Positions 1 to 14,034 of a stretch of 64,000 bases of DNA are shown here, in pieces. Location of the stretch: NCBI GenBank assembly GCA_947044365.1, contig OX345636.1:52989746-53053745 (forward strand), written 5' to 3'. This DNA comes from Petrosia ficiformis (Eukaryota; Porifera; Demospongiae; Haplosclerida; Petrosiidae). A program made the translations under genes and the position numbers. Below the pieces are notes generated by a model, which saw only the letters and a list, made by a program, of their open reading frames with translations, did no database searches and was not told the origin of the DNA. Within the stretch, counting starts at the first letter, position 1, and each line of letters begins with the position of its first letter.

Positions 1-48
1 ATACCCAAAAAACAAAATGAAATGAATAGTCTTTTACACTAATCTTAC

Positions 49-3000
49 TGCTTGAAGAAAAGAAGAGTGCTTTAGTACAAAATCATTCTTCAGAACAAAT
101 GAATGAACCCATTTTGATGTTTCAGAAAGCAATGTCGATGGAACTAAGTCATTCACAAGTACAGGTGCAAACATAATGCAGCAGACATTCTGTGAGAGCA
201 TTTCAGCATTAAAGTATGGCAATTGCCACAACTCATTACATAGATGAAGTGCTAATAACCCTCCAACAGAAAAACCTGAAAGAATTGAAAATTGCAAAAT
301 TTCTGTATTACTTGTTATATTCGATTTGTATCTCACCAGTGAAAACTAGTCTTTTTCCTTGATTAAGTAATTCGGTAAAATACCTCAAAGGCATGTCACT
401 CAGATGTGTTGCAGTACCTGTAATGATAATGTGAATGTGGCTTAATACTGTGAAGGAGAACATTCATTATATATGCATGAAGTTAGATTAATACTGAATA
501 ACTTGCACATACTATTTTATAATGATTATTGATTGAATACCTTCTGAAATTACTTGTGAATAGTGTTTTATTCCGAGTGCAACATAATAAATGTTTCCTT
601 GTTTGGCTATTAAACACTTCTTGGAGTGTTTTGCCACTACAGATAAAGATATTTCATCAAAATTATGACCATGTTTGTCACGCTGGCGTTTCAAATCTAC
701 TGGAGATAGATCAGGATGTTCAATTGATGAGGAAACCATCGATAAACAAAGGCTAGCATGGTAGACAGTATCCTTGCAAAAAAGTGGGGGTAGGTCACAT
801 GCAGGCTCATCTGTATCTTCAAACGGGCTGACTTCAGATGGAGGTTCCAATGACTTCTGAATTTCCTCTAACTTCTCAAAACACCACGAGTTGATATCTA
901 CAGGAATCAATGCATTCATAATTAAATCATTGAGTTGTTGTCTGACAACTTCGCAATCAGTTCCATCTTCAAGAGACTTATGAATATGATTCTCAATGCG
1001 TGACTTCATGAGGTCAATGGCAGATTTTGAACTAATTCCTGATATATTCAGGTCATTGGAATAAACTTGTAGTGCAGTTTTCAATGAAGCCAAGTGTGGA
1101 TCTGAAGATTCTGTGAAAAAGCATCACAGTATCACACTTTATTGACAATAATTATTATTATCATTTGCATTTCAAATCTCAGCTAAGATTTGAACAACTC
1201 ATGATTACTGGACAAGTGCTCTAACTAACCCCGATGATCAAGAGTTATAGATATTAATTGTTTCCTCCAGGATAATATGAAGGATTGGGGATTGCATCAT
1301 CGGTACATGATGTTTGGTCAACAATGTTCAATTAGCGTTATAAAACAGTGTTTTTCAGCATAAACTTTAAAATTAAAGGGCGGGGAGCGCCATGGTACCA
1401 CCCTTTTCAGGGAAACACACTACAATACACTGCTCATCTCATTAGTAAGATTGCATGTAAATTGGCAAACATTCAAAATAATACAATGATCAACAATGTT
1501 CAATTAGCATTATAAAACAGTGTTTTTCCGCATAAAATTTAAAATTAAAGGATGGGGAGTGCAGTTTGGGGGAAACACTGAAATTTAATATCATCCAATT
1601 AGTAAGATTGCATGTATATTGGCAAACATTAAAAATAATACAATTCTGAATGGTCATCATTCTAACCATGCAAACATTTAAATAGATGTGACCATACATA
1701 CATAAGGAAAGGGGTCTTATAAATGTATTTCATTTCAATTGCTTCCAATAACATAACATAAACTACTCATTTTTCAGTCATCTTATAACCATGAATTCAT
1801 AAATGGAGAGTGGGATAAAAGAGAAGAGGTTTACCCCCTCCCCTTTATTGAGCTCTGTAGACCATAGCATCATATTGGAAATAGACAAAACACATATATA
1901 TGAAGTGATTTTAGAAATATACCTAATTATTACCTGTAGTTTCCATGGGTTTTTCATCTTCTACTGGTGGATCACCTAAAAAATAACAGTAATGATTCCA
2001 TTTTTCATTTCATCAATCAATTGATTTGTCTTCATATTATATAAGCAAGCCACAGCCAGCTTAGTGGAATGAAGCAGGCTGGGACGCCATTGCAAGTCAT
2101 TTATAAATAGGTTGGCAACCACATGCTCAAACCACTCCAGATTCACAGGCACAGCAACAGGTACATATCAAGAGTTAAGTTTTGTTTCTTCAAGTAATTC
2201 AACAGAGAAAGGGATTAATGAAAATATTGGACTCATAAGGTTCCTCAAATCACCCTCAACCCATCAATGCACCAATGTTATGTTGTCCAACCTTCTCTTC
2301 AATGGTGGATTGTTAATTTTATGTGGTTTGACAAGAATGACATCAGCAGAGATGTTGCAAGATATCTTTATCTCCTGACAAGTCACATTAAATATACATG
2401 CATGATCCCAGGGTCATCCAGATACCTGCATCAGTTTGGTACAATGTACTTATGGGGAAACTCACATTGGCCGCCTACGAGTAACTAATCAACTGCAATA
2501 TTCAAGTAGAAAATTGTTTTTCATCTAATAGTTTAGCAACCTCACTATGCATAGCCTTTTCATAAACTTGTTGATCCATCTTAAGTTTTATTAAGTTTTA
2601 TTAAGTTTCTTCTTTTATATTTAATGAAACCCAATGTTTCATTAAAATATAAAAGAAATTTAGCTGAAGAAACTTAATAAAACTTAAGATGTCAGATATC
2701 TCCAGCCACTCAGGCTTTATTTGTTGATCCAGTTGCACTGAAAATACGAGCAACTAGCAAGTCTACATACATTTACACAAATTATTTGTAATTATGTTAA
2801 TTACTGTTTGTGTAGTAGATTTACCTAATAACCATATATGGCCAACTGGCTTTACAGTGGTTACAATATGTTATGATAACTATAAGAATTCCATCCTAAC
2901 ATGTACATGTAAATAAAATATTGTTTCATAAATGATCTATCAATTATCCCTCAAAATTAATATAGATAGGGTGTTGAAGTGGGAGCACTTCTATTTATAG

Positions 3001-4444
3001 CTACTTTAAGTGTGGATTCCACAAGGCTGATTTAAGCCTAATGTGAACATAGTAGCCTTGCATTAATTAATGTTTAATAACATTATAATCAATACTTAAC
3101 CCTTAGAACACTGATGTCACATATATGTGATGTTTCACCCCTACGTGGTTCGGAGTGTGTTCCTAGTATTACAAAGCCCTCCAAATCCTTGTAATTGATG
3201 TCAGGCACAAGCCCATGAAAATGGCTAAAAACGTTGCTGCTTTTTCGGCCGCCCTTTAGCCTAAATAACAAGTTCAGGGGGAATTTTAAAGGGGGTGTCC
3301 CACGCAAATTGTAGTTTCAGTGACCCCGCCCACACGCTCTGGTGGGTACCTGAAATTGTAGGTGTAACTGGTACCTGAAATTGTAGGTGTAACTGATACC
3401 AACATGCAGTGGGGTTATTTTTCTTGCCCCAGTTCCAGTCGAAAGAGGGAGAGCACTGCATTTGATTTAATCCTACAAAGCGCTTGGAGACTTTCGAGTC
3501 CCGGTAAGCAAGTTGGTAGAAGTAGTGCTCCATGTCGGAAAAGGAGCCAAGTTTGGGGTAGAGAAAGTGAACAGTGGCCGAAATATATGCAATAGAGTCG
3601 CCAGTGTTGGAAATGGGAAGTAATTTGAAAAACAAGCTCAGTGCTGTAAGGGTTAAGTTAGTATTTTATTATTCATGTGTATAATACCTTGATGATATTG
3701 ACTTTCAATGGTTTTAACTATGAAATCAAGTGGTGTATATTCTTTCAGAATCTCCAGGATCTCCAGAAATTTATCCCTCAAATTACTGGTATGGTGACAA
3801 AACCTGACATAGGCCTGCAATGCTACCATTATAACATTCGCTGCACCTTCACAAGACTTCTCATGATGTTTACTGACTTTGTTCTGAGTACTTTCGTCAA
3901 TAAACTTTGCCGAATATAACTTGTGACTGACTTCAATAGGATGAAGCATAGCACTACTCAATTCTGAGGAATATTTACGTAAAAGCTCCTCTTCGATTGT
4001 TGTTTTGGATATTTTCTAAAGAAAGTAGCATATAATACTTGAAATCAGTCGTAATTGAGAAGAGTACATGTGAATTCAGAAATGCAGACCAACAACCCAG
4101 ACCTAAGATACAATTGTTTGATTAGTAGATTCCCATAACTAAACCATATCTCACATAATTTTTAAAAATGGATGCTGCAATGATACCTGTCTCTGGCATC
4201 TTTAGGAGTATTTCATACCTAATCTTATACAAGTGGGTGATTGTCAGTTAACAGACTTGTTGACGAGTTCAAAGGTATTGTTAAAGATTCCCAAACTCAT
4301 ATCTGTGAATGTTCATAAATACCATTCGGTTTTCGGTTTACTTATACAAACTTAAGTAGTTTGACATTTCATTGAAATAAACTTCTCAAAAAATTCATTG
4401 ATGATGTTCAAACTATATATATATATATATATATGTATATTATA

Positions 4445-4486
<42 letters not shown>

Positions 4487-6574
4487 ATACATGCTAAGTG
4501 AGATTTTGATGTGGTTAGGTGTATATTTGGATATCAGCTAATTTACTGAATCCAGTGGACTGGTACTGAGTCACTGACATCTAGTAATGGCAGAAGGCGA
4601 GAAGAAATGTCTAAGCCTTTTGTTAAAATGAACATATGAAAAAGTCTCTACAAATCAGCAAAAGTAAGTAAGCATGTGAAAAGCATGTGAAAAGCACTGA
4701 ATGTGGTTCTACTTAATTGTGAAGGTACATTCGGTCAAATCACTTTCAATGTCAATACTGTACCTATACCAGAGTCAAAGGCTGCTGAGTAGCAAACTAT
4801 ATGTAACTAATTTGTTTACTCACTTATGCATATATTCCCTTTCGAAATGAATAACAAACACATTATTATTATTATTATTAATATTAGCTTATGGTTTTCA
4901 TGATATTCATATTCCCTAGTGAATATGTGTATCAGTGCATTCTCATGTATATTACGTATGCAGTTCATTTGATCTACATGGGCTCCATTAGACAAATCTA
5001 GCATATATACCTGCTCACCATGGTCTATTTTGCAGGTTCACATAATACGAGACATTTCTCTCAATAATTGATTAATTATTCATGACGAGATCAGGGGCAG
5101 GGGCAGATCCAGTGTGGGTTCTGGGATGCGTATGCTTTACTCATGAGATTCATACTTTCATAGCTACTTGAAGGCACACCTTTAAGTTTTCACACTGTTA
5201 TTCATGATAAAAATTGCCTTCATAACAATAAATCTCATCAAACATCATTTGGACGTGCACGTAAAATGTGTAATAAACACACATGTACATACATACATGT
5301 ATTGCTTAGCCATACCCTTCATGATTAATTGATTACACCTCCTTTTCCATTACTCTGGATCTATCATTGGACATGCTAAACATATGTAGATGCTCAGTGG
5401 CATCAGCCAGGGTTCAATCTAGGAATTCTAAGTCAGGGTAGAAGTGTTAAGTAGTGCCACAACAAATGGGCTGCCTAGCAGCCCTAAGGGGAGGGTGCAG
5501 GATGGCCCCTCTTACATGGAGTGTGGAAGTTAGGTTTTGGTGGGTAAAATTTTAGTCTTGTCCCCAGCCACACCCTCTCTACACTTGCCAACAGTGGCCA
5601 ATATTTTGGGATAGGATGACGTTTTATTCCGGTATGTTGGAATACAAATCAGATTGCAGATAGCTCAATCAACTGCATATTTAACAAGGGGATGTCATGT
5701 GCTTTGAAGATTAACTTGACTTTAAGATCTTTTTGTAGACTTCTATTGGCAAATCATGTGAAAAGTTATTAAAAGGGTAAGAGGAAAGCCTATTGTATAT
5801 TGTCTAATGACTTAAACCAAATAAGATGTCTTGTGTCTTCTCTGTCACTGTGATTTGATTTTTGTTGCCGGTACAGAAATATAATTAAGTATTTTTGTTG
5901 TTGTATAATCTTGTTTTTAAATGTTTAAGAAATTAAATTACAATCAACTTCTTTGCGCACAACTCCAACCACATGCCGAAGATGTCATCCTGCCTCAAAA
6001 TATTGGCCACTGTTACCGGACATTCTCCCAAGTTAAGAGGGGATGCAGCTGGGGATGAGACTAACAAGTACCATAAGAAACATGGGAGGGGGACAGCTTC
6101 TAAAATTTATGATTTACACCATCATTGATTATACATGTGAAGTGTATAATATTATAGCTTTTTACAACACAATGTATAATAAACACTGAATTGGGTTTTG
6201 GGTATATAGTCTGTCGTAGGCAGACTAGATTTTGGGGTAGAAGCTTCTACCCTCTCTCAGCTACCCAAGTAAATATAGCTCTGTCAGCATGGTTCAGCAA
6301 TAAGTGTTGATATGTTAACTTTATTAATTAAATGAAACTGCTAACTTTATTTGTTAATGATAATCAATCTGAAACAATTCACATTGTTTAGGCTTATAGC
6401 TCTAAAGACACATTGATAAAAAACCAATTATGAAACATCAATTGTTGCTTTATAATACTTTATAGGCATTTACCAATTCTCATACACTACACAATAAAAT
6501 ATATATAATAAGAGTGTTCTGACCTTGGCTACAGTGGCTTGTAATTTCGGTTTCTTTCTGGGTGGACCTTCCAT
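49..6574 (-). CDS. Lipase-like gene with Death-fold-like N-terminus, partial (cut by window start)
   Basis: Paralogue of the gene at 7405–21834. I assembled six exons by GT–AG sites and matching phase: 6524–6574, 3688–4015, 1934–1975, 541–1110, 337–417 and 49–275 (433 codons visible). Exon 1 starts at an ATG and has a basic nuclear-signal-like stretch, PPRKKPKL. Exon 2 encodes a helical segment of about 100 residues resembling Death-superfamily (CARD/DED-like) domains. Exon 3 is an acidic linker. Exons 4–6 run into a class-3-lipase-like fold: an IAKQG-type strand, then RLVFTGFSVGG with the GxSxG nucleophile elbow (Ser near residue 360), and a KNDF segment that may supply the acid. The end of exon 4 was chosen at 541 rather than at an earlier GT because only 541 keeps phase 1. 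The rest lies outside the window; by comparison with the paralogue a C-terminal GTPase is expected but not seen. The exon 1 assignment is the least certain part. Confidence 0.62.
1188..1240 (-). repeat. tRNA-derived SINE-like fragment
   Basis: On the minus strand an A-box-like TAGTTAGAGC is followed by a B-box-like GTTCAAATC at tRNA-like spacing. No complete cloverleaf forms, so this reads as a tRNA-derived repeat remnant in the intron upstream of exon 4 of the partial lipase-like gene. A similar but distinct fragment lies at 61496–61566. Confidence 0.35.
1318..1652. repeat. Imperfect tandem duplication, two ~165-bp units
   Basis: Two adjacent units (about 1318–1490 and 1491–1652) share a start (caacaatgttcaattagc), a middle (ttaaaattaaagg) and an end (agtaagattgcatgta followed by ttggcaaacatt), with scattered substitutions and small indels. 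It lies in an intron of the partial lipase-like gene. No coding meaning is seen. Confidence 0.7.
2578..2690. repeat. Foldback (hairpin) element
   Basis: The left arm begins atcttaagttttattaag and the right arm ends cttaataaaacttaagat. The arms are roughly 50 nt and pair through an A/T-rich stem. A partial relative of the right arm is found at about 10660–10700, so this is a dispersed foldback family. It is intronic. Confidence 0.7.
3100..3652. mobile_element. piggyBac-like non-autonomous element with TTAA target duplication
   Basis: TTAA at 3096–3099 and again at 3653–3656 bracket ends reading CCCTTAGAACACTGA and, on the other strand, CCCTTACAGCACTGA (13 of 15 match). A TTAA duplication plus a CCC-starting terminal repeat is the piggyBac signature. 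The 553-bp interior has an open minus-strand frame without transposase motifs. The same interior recurs at 62928–63215, so this is a repeat-borne frame. It sits in an intron of the partial lipase-like gene, its TTAA only 32 bp from the exon 2 donor. Confidence 0.75.
4413..4490. repeat. (TA)n microsatellite
   Basis: Long alternating TA tracts broken by a short tataattgta segment, in the first intron of the partial lipase-like gene. Confidence 0.9.
5545..6072. mobile_element. MITE-like element with ~100-bp terminal inverted repeats
   Basis: The left arm contains ttagtcttgtccccagcc and aacagtggccaatatttt. The right arm carries their inverses (ggctgggacaag-like gctggggatgagactaac, and aaaatattggccactgtt). 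The arms flank a non-coding AT-rich core. It lies in the first intron of the partial lipase-like gene. No transposase is encoded. Confidence 0.6.
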
Positions 6575-6655
6575 GATTGCTGTAGGCGCATCGGGGATGG
6601 AACTAGTCATAGAAAACGGGTGTATCCCTATTTTGGGTGGGGTTGGGTCAATTTA

Positions 6656-6728
6656 TGGTAGTCTCGTCTACCCAGCCAGACTCTCGCAAGCTACGCCTAG
6701 CGTGTGAGAGACTTGCGAGACTGTGCAA
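6656..6728. repeat. Short foldback with TAGTCTCG-type ends
   Basis: The sequences cagactctcgcaag and cttgcgagactg form inverted arms around a short loop just upstream of the proposed first exon of the partial gene. Similar TAGTCTCG-type ends occur near 21127, 25509 and 63530, so it belongs to a dispersed family. Confidence 0.5.
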
Positions 6729-7404
6729 TTATTATTATTATGGTACTATATACATGTATATACAATAATAGAACCATACCCCTAGGATCCTAGGATACTG
6801 CATTATTATTTCATGAAAGCGATAACGCACGAACGAATACGATTAAAGTCTCGCCTACCAACTCCTCCTACTTTTAGAGTTGTGCTAGCTACGCGAATCT
6901 ATACGGTACGGTACGGTGTGTGTACCAGTTACTGAACATGAGAGAAAGACGACATACAGATGTGGATTAGACTGAATACAAGCGTCTTGGATTATGATGA
7001 ATCTACATTCCACCTAAGGGTAATACAGGAATATTGAATACACATACAAAGTGGAACCTGCTGACTGAGGAGATTTCAAATTTTAGTGATAAAAGTAATG
7101 TCTTATTGTTGGGTGATTTTAATGCACGCATTTCAAACAAACCTACACCACATATATCCCAAGGAATTGCTTTAAATGTGTGAAGCTCATAACAGATAAT
7201 AGCAGGCTTACCACCCACTTTGCATGTTCTCGGTCACGTGAGTCGTACCACCAAGTCACCCACGTATGTGTAAGAATAAATTTATGAATGAATAAAAAAA
7301 AGTGAGACATAATTTATATTACAACTCTACCACAGCTGAAATTTGGTTTATAAAGAAACAATAAATTTTAGGTTCCATTTTCATTGTCAAATAGAGTACT
7401 TTAC

Positions 7405-10400
7405 CTACATAGTTTTTATTAAGAAATCTTCTAGCCTCTCTGCTAAGTCCGGCTGTTGTAGTTCATTATCCACAACTCCTTTTATCCACTGGCCAATATC
7501 TTCAGGAGTATAAATACCAACCTTTCTCATGGACTTCCTTGCTTCAGGACAATTCAAAGGAGATCGTTTTCCTTGTACAAGAGAACAGAACTTTACAGTA
7601 CAATCTGGTCGTAATGGATAGTCTCCGATTATTTCCTGAAAAAAATAGTATATTGAAAAATCATAACAAGTGAATGATACAAGTTTTTAGTTTGAAAATG
7701 TCAGTAAGAACGTCTACACATATGTGCACTTCAATGAAATTCACCAATGCTTCCAGATAGTCTCGCATAGAAAGCCACTAACAATACAAAACAAGGTTGT
7801 TTTTCCAGGATTATTAACATTTTGGGATATATAAAAAAATATCATCTACTGTACAACAGTGTGATATAGATATTACTAATGTGACTTTAATTACACATGA
7901 AGTGCACTCTGGTTGGCATACTGTCATCTGAGACTCAATTTTGTGCAATAAGATAAGTACTATAGTCTATTCATGCTGAGGAGGCACAGGAAGTATATAG
8001 TTCGCTGTAGAATCCATACATGTTCACACGACGTTTTTACATGCTTGTGGGTGAAAATGTCACACTAGAATTCATTAGTTTGCTACCACATGCATTGGCA
8101 TCATTTTTTGAGGGATATCGGGAAGAAGAAAACAAGTAAATAGTACAGGTAAATCGATAATTTTAATATTTGTGAGTATTTTGAAAGTCAGTGCAAGAAG
8201 ACCAAAGCCTCTACTGCTCCTAACTCAGGGAAGAAATCATCAGAAGCTACTCTGTGTGTTTCCAGTGATGAATAATTCTTTAATTTTTATATAATATTAT
8301 AGCAATTATACTATATAGTCTTATTTAAGCATTTTATTCATAACATGTAATGTAGTGCATATCGATAAAGTCATGATGTATAGCACAATAAATAATGTGA
8401 ATAATAATAAACAAAATTATATTGCGTGGGTGAGTTATGTTACGTATATAATTGCATTCTTTGTGGTAGTTGCATGCTATGCCCATAGAACTCTATGGAG
8501 AATGTTAGAACAACTGTTTCCAGCAGTGATATAAGACTTTAAAGATATTTTTAGACTTGGAAAAAAGTGGAGATTCCAATGGTGTTTGAATCAAATTCAT
8601 AGCTTGAAGTATACAGAAGTTATTAACGTAAGTATCTGTGCCTCTTCAGTGAATAAACTATAATACATGTATAAACATTTTCATAAGGCAACAAGAATGA
8701 AAATTGAAACATGATATACTTTCATAATTTACAGCATAGAATCACTGTGAAGTGGTGCGTTTTAAAGGTCACTAAGACTACCAAGAGTTTTGTGACATTT
8801 TAGTAGTAAAATTTATTGCTCATGAATGTGCGAATTATTTCTGATGCACCAATGACAACTTTTACTGATTTTCCAATAAACCAATAATTACTTTAGATAT
8901 GTACTGATAACCAATACCTAATACAGATCCAATATTACATCTACGTTCTCAATTGTTTTTATGGCCTGTAGGGCCATCTCTATGATTGCTTTCCACGGGG
9001 TTGAATCTATATATATACATATATTTTCTTGTGTCCACTTGCTCGAGTATGTATTGTATACGTAGTTAAGGAAGTTGCGTCATTCCTGGGGGCTTGGTCA
9101 ATTAATGGGTCAGAAAGAAAGCTGCTTGTAGCTAAGTAGCTTATGTAGAAACTGGAACTAATAGCTAGCTATTCTGCCTGAAATGTATTCCTAAAGTTCT
9201 ACAAGGTCCTTTGAAAGGTAAGGAGAGTAGATAATCAAAATAATAACTATAATATGCTGTTGTTTCAGGCATGATAAAGTCAGCCATGATTACTGAATGC
9301 CGGACGCCATAAAGTAATCATAAGGGATACCTTTTCTCTATATATCTTGTTTATTCGAAATGAACATCTTCTCGATAATTATGAGTATGATAAAAGCGAT
9401 TAATGATGCTATAATCACAAGAAATGACATTATTAGTACAATTATTACAATATCAGTTACATACTGATACTAAAAATAATAGCTGATGATAATTGATACT
9501 GGATTAGCATTGCATCACTATTAAATACCCAGGTGCCACCTTAAAATACAGTTGTTACACAATAAGAATTATTTTGTAAAATGAACATTATATAAATGTA
9601 CTACACATAGATACCTGAAGTTCACTGTCAAATTTTAATGTCGTCTTTTCTACTTTATCATCTGGGCATATAGGAACAATGTCATCCTCACAATCTTCAT
9701 ATAGAATATCAGCATGAGTCAGACAAACCAAAACAGGTATTGATGACAATTCATTATGGAAAGTATTCATCCATTCCTCAGCAGATACCGTGTGGAACCT
9801 CCTGAAATTAGAAATTAGAAAAACAGATTACTATTTTGTACACTAAACTGACAGAACTAGGTAATTCTATTATATTGTAACATCACAACAAAAAATGGTA
9901 TCACCACCTTTTCATGGCTCGTAGGGCCATCCTATGATTGCCTTCTCACGTGTTCGATGTATGCTTATATAAATATTTGTTTGTGTCACATACGCCATTA
10001 TGTGTTGTATATGTAGTTAAGGAAGTTGCATCATTCTGGGGGACTCAGGGAATTCATAGGACTGGGCATGTAGTGGAATGTGCGCTCGAGCTCTACAGAC
10101 CAGCAAGAAGAAAGATACTTGTACCTTACGTTGAAACTAATGTGTTCTGCCTGAAATATATTCCTAATGTTCTACAAGAGCCAACTGTCAGATAGTCCTG
10201 CTTCCATATACTCTCTTTATTTATGTCCAACATTGCCATCAAAATCTCACGAATGTCATTATGTGGTTCATTTAGGGTAGGGTTAGGGTTCCCTTGTGGT
10301 TATGGTTCAATCAGTATCAAGGTGACCTTAGTCTTTGATGGCAATCTTGGACATCACTCGACTGGACACACCAAACCAGCATGGGCCTCTTCCTGTTACA

Positions 10401-13400
10401 GATTAAGAAAACAAACATGGCAGGCGTGAAACCAATGCAGAATTCATTTCTGTCTCTTCTCTAGCTTCAATTTATCTTGATTTTTTACTGCCAGGTAAAC
10501 CATACATTAATTGTGACCAGTGAATGTGAAAATCCATCATTTAATTGGTAAAATAATCAAACACTTAAATTTAAACATATTGGATCAGTCATTTTGAACA
10601 GGCAGCCAACTAAATTGCAGCAGCTATTGCCACCTAGATACCAAATTTAATTAATTTCCTTTGAAATTTAGCTGGAGAAACTTAATATAACTTAAGATGT
10701 AAAATGGTTGTGTAACTAGCGTTTAAAGATTAAGAGTTTGACAAAATGATTATTCGCCAAATGACTGATTTTCGCAACCATCGTCACAATTATTAATGAT
10801 AATTAACAAACAATAAGAGAATGGCTAAAGAAAGGTATTGTAAATCAGTCACTAAGAAATAGGTTATAAACACGAGAGCTCTATATTCAGTGTGATATCT
10901 GTGACTGAACATGCAAAAATATAACTTACTCATATCCACAAACAAAAATGACTACTTGAGCTAATTCGACAAGTAGTTGAGCTAATCCTTTGATAGATTC
11001 ATCTCTATCATCAACACCAGGGAAGTCAATGACACTTAGACCCTCCACACTATCATCCATATTATAAATGAAGGGTACAGTAGTCCTTGCAGACTGAGTT
11101 GTGCCAACAACGGTCTGAATAAAAAAAAGGAAAAAAAAGAGTTTATCACACACAATTATCACAAACAAGATGTATAGAGAAATGTATCCCTATGATTACT
11201 TTGGTAGATGTCTGAAACACGACAATCTATTATAGTTTCTGTAGAAGTGTAACCCTAGTCTTTAACACAGATTCTTGAACAAATAAAAGCTGAGGTGCTC
11301 CTTTAAGGCTCTACCTACAAGATGAACCTACTATATTTGTTATTCCATTCTTCGAATTTTTAAAGATTCTAGTATATGTTGTTCAGCTGGAGAACAGCTA
11401 CATATTAGTTGTTGTTTCTACAAGCTGATCACTTGAGCGGGTGTTCTATTACATGCCACCCATTAATTGACTGATCTCTTGGAATGACACAACTTCTTTA
11501 ACTATGTTGCTAACATGAATGTGACACAAGCACATCATGTATATATTGATAATATATGTAATATATAAAGTATGCTAACAGGTACTATATACAAAATATA
11601 AGACCCGAGTTTTGTGTCCGAGGATGTGATATAGCCCGAGCATGTGATATAGCCCGAGCATGTGAGGGCTATATCACATCCAAGGACACAAAACAAGGGT
11701 CCTATACTTTGTATATAGGACCTGTTAGCATACTATATACAATATATTATATGATGGCGACATCTCCTGTATAGTGTGCACATGGAAGGTCTATATACAA
11801 TATATATATATATATATAATATATAGCTCACCACATCAAAAGGATGATGTCACCATCATACTATATTATATATAATTATATATATATATACATGGTATGG
11901 TGACATCTCGCTTTGATGTGGTGAGGTCTATTTATTGTATATAGACCTGAGAGGAGGTCTATATCTGACCACTCTGTGTACACTATGCAAGAGATGTCAC
12001 CATCATACAATACATTGTATATAGTATGCTAATAGGTCCTATACACAAGATGGCTCAACAACAAGTAGTTGATCTTAAGTATATGAAAAATCCAAATACG
12101 ATTCACCGTCACATATATAAACCCTATTGAAAGCCATCATAGGGATGACCCTACTACAGCCTTGAACGTTTTCAATATAATTATTAGACCTTACCTCTTT
12201 CTGAAAGAGCTTCTTCACAAGTGTAGATTTCCCAGAATTAACGAGCCCTATTACACCAACAGTAGTGTACTTTGCCAGACCCTCTCTAAGTCGATAAATG
12301 TTTAATGCCCAAATTAACCAACGAGCTAACAAAGGTCGATGCGATATTGGTACTAGAGCTAAAGCTGTTTGATTGAATTTTTCATCCCATGTAGTAATGA
12401 CTTCATCTACGTTTGTTGATGTAGTAATCTCAAGTTGGTCACATAACCTCACTAGTTCTCGTTCAAGTGAATAGCTGATATAGTGACTACTACATGTCAC
12501 AGTTTCACTCATTCCTTGAAGCAAAAACTGAAGCTTGCCATCGTAACTTGACAGCTTATCCATATCTAGGCGCCTGGCAGCATCAGCATTGAGAACACCA
12601 TGGATAAAATCTGTAATTTGTAAAACAAGTGATTGTGACCTTCTACACGAGAGTATTTGGTGAATATCAACCATTTCGAGGGCAAAGAGTGCCCACACAC
12701 CGACAGCACCAGAAGTGTCAGCTGTTGCAAATGCTTTTGCAGTATCTTTTGGGTTGTTTACTAGTGGAATACGAATTTGCTGTTCCATAAACCCACCAAG
12801 CATTGTGACACAAGGGTTTAAATTATCTTCAATGATTTTGTTAACAGTTTCCAGCATTTTGCAATTTCCTAAACTTGTGGTGCCAATATTTTTATCAGAA
12901 GCCTTGTGTTGGAAACGCAATGAGGCAAGCTTTTGTCTAGCTTTGAGCAATAGGACAGGTAGAGGTTCTAGTACATTATTAGATCGAGTACCACTCAGGC
13001 AGTCTGATATAGGATATGTTTCACCTATATTGCGTCCACATATCAGATCATGAGTGCTAAAATATTGAAGGCGGCGAGATACTTTAGAAAGGAAGGTACC
13101 AACACTACAATGCCTATACGCTGATGTATGAATGGATACAGCATGTTCTTGGCGAAATTGAGTTTGCATTACTGATCTGGGAAATAATTCATTGTGAAAA
13201 GCATGTGACTGAGTTTCATTACAGCCATATAACTGCTTTTGCTTCTTGGAAGAGGTGTCATAAATAGTATGATCAAAGTCATGTTGATTAAAATGCTGAC
13301 TACTTATGGGATAATTGCTAAGTCTATGTACGTGAAATGTATTTTCATATGAAGGAGTGTTACAATCATGGGTTGGTGTAAACATTAAATGTTTATGAAT

Positions 13401-13972
13401 TGCTTTCTGTGTTGTCTCCTCAAAATAATCATCATCAACATGAGTGTCTGTTACATTTAGCCTTCTGGTATGTGAATAAGAATATGAATCATGGTAAGGA
13501 CCTATAACATCTATGTCTCTATGGTAATACCGGGAGCGAGAAAGCCTCTCCATAAACTTGTTGGCTGCTCTTCGACATCCTATCCTCATAAGCTTTGAAG
13601 GAGGAATCAATGTGTTGGAGCTAATCACAGCTTTTGCACACTTTTCAGCGGTAACTGTTGACGAACAGTCTGCAATAGCAAAAAATATACTCTCCATCGG
13701 AACAATTCGAGCGGCTTCTTGAAGAAATTTTGTTATGAGCTGATAACGCTGACTAGGTCGACCACTATTACCACCTTGATCGAGTGGTGCCAGCTCTAGA
13801 AGTGCACTTAAAAATGCAAGTTGTATTATTTGACTTGGAGTTTGCCTGGCTAGTTGACTCTGTCTAAATGAGATAGGGTCAGGTACCTGTAAGATTAGGA
13901 AAATGAGAACATTAATTTTATAAAGCTTTATGATCAATCACACAAAACACACACATGCATGCATGCGCACAT

Positions 13973-14034
<62 letters not shown>

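Noticed and set aside
3261..3635. 124-codon minus-strand frame that recurs at 62876–63274
   Set aside because: It lies inside a TTAA-flanked element and recurs only with that element; no transposase or host-protein motif. Treated as repeat-borne.
12715..13053. Plus-strand 112-codon open frame
   Set aside because: Lies wholly opposite the large 12195–13886 coding exon and has no recognisable motif; a shadow frame.
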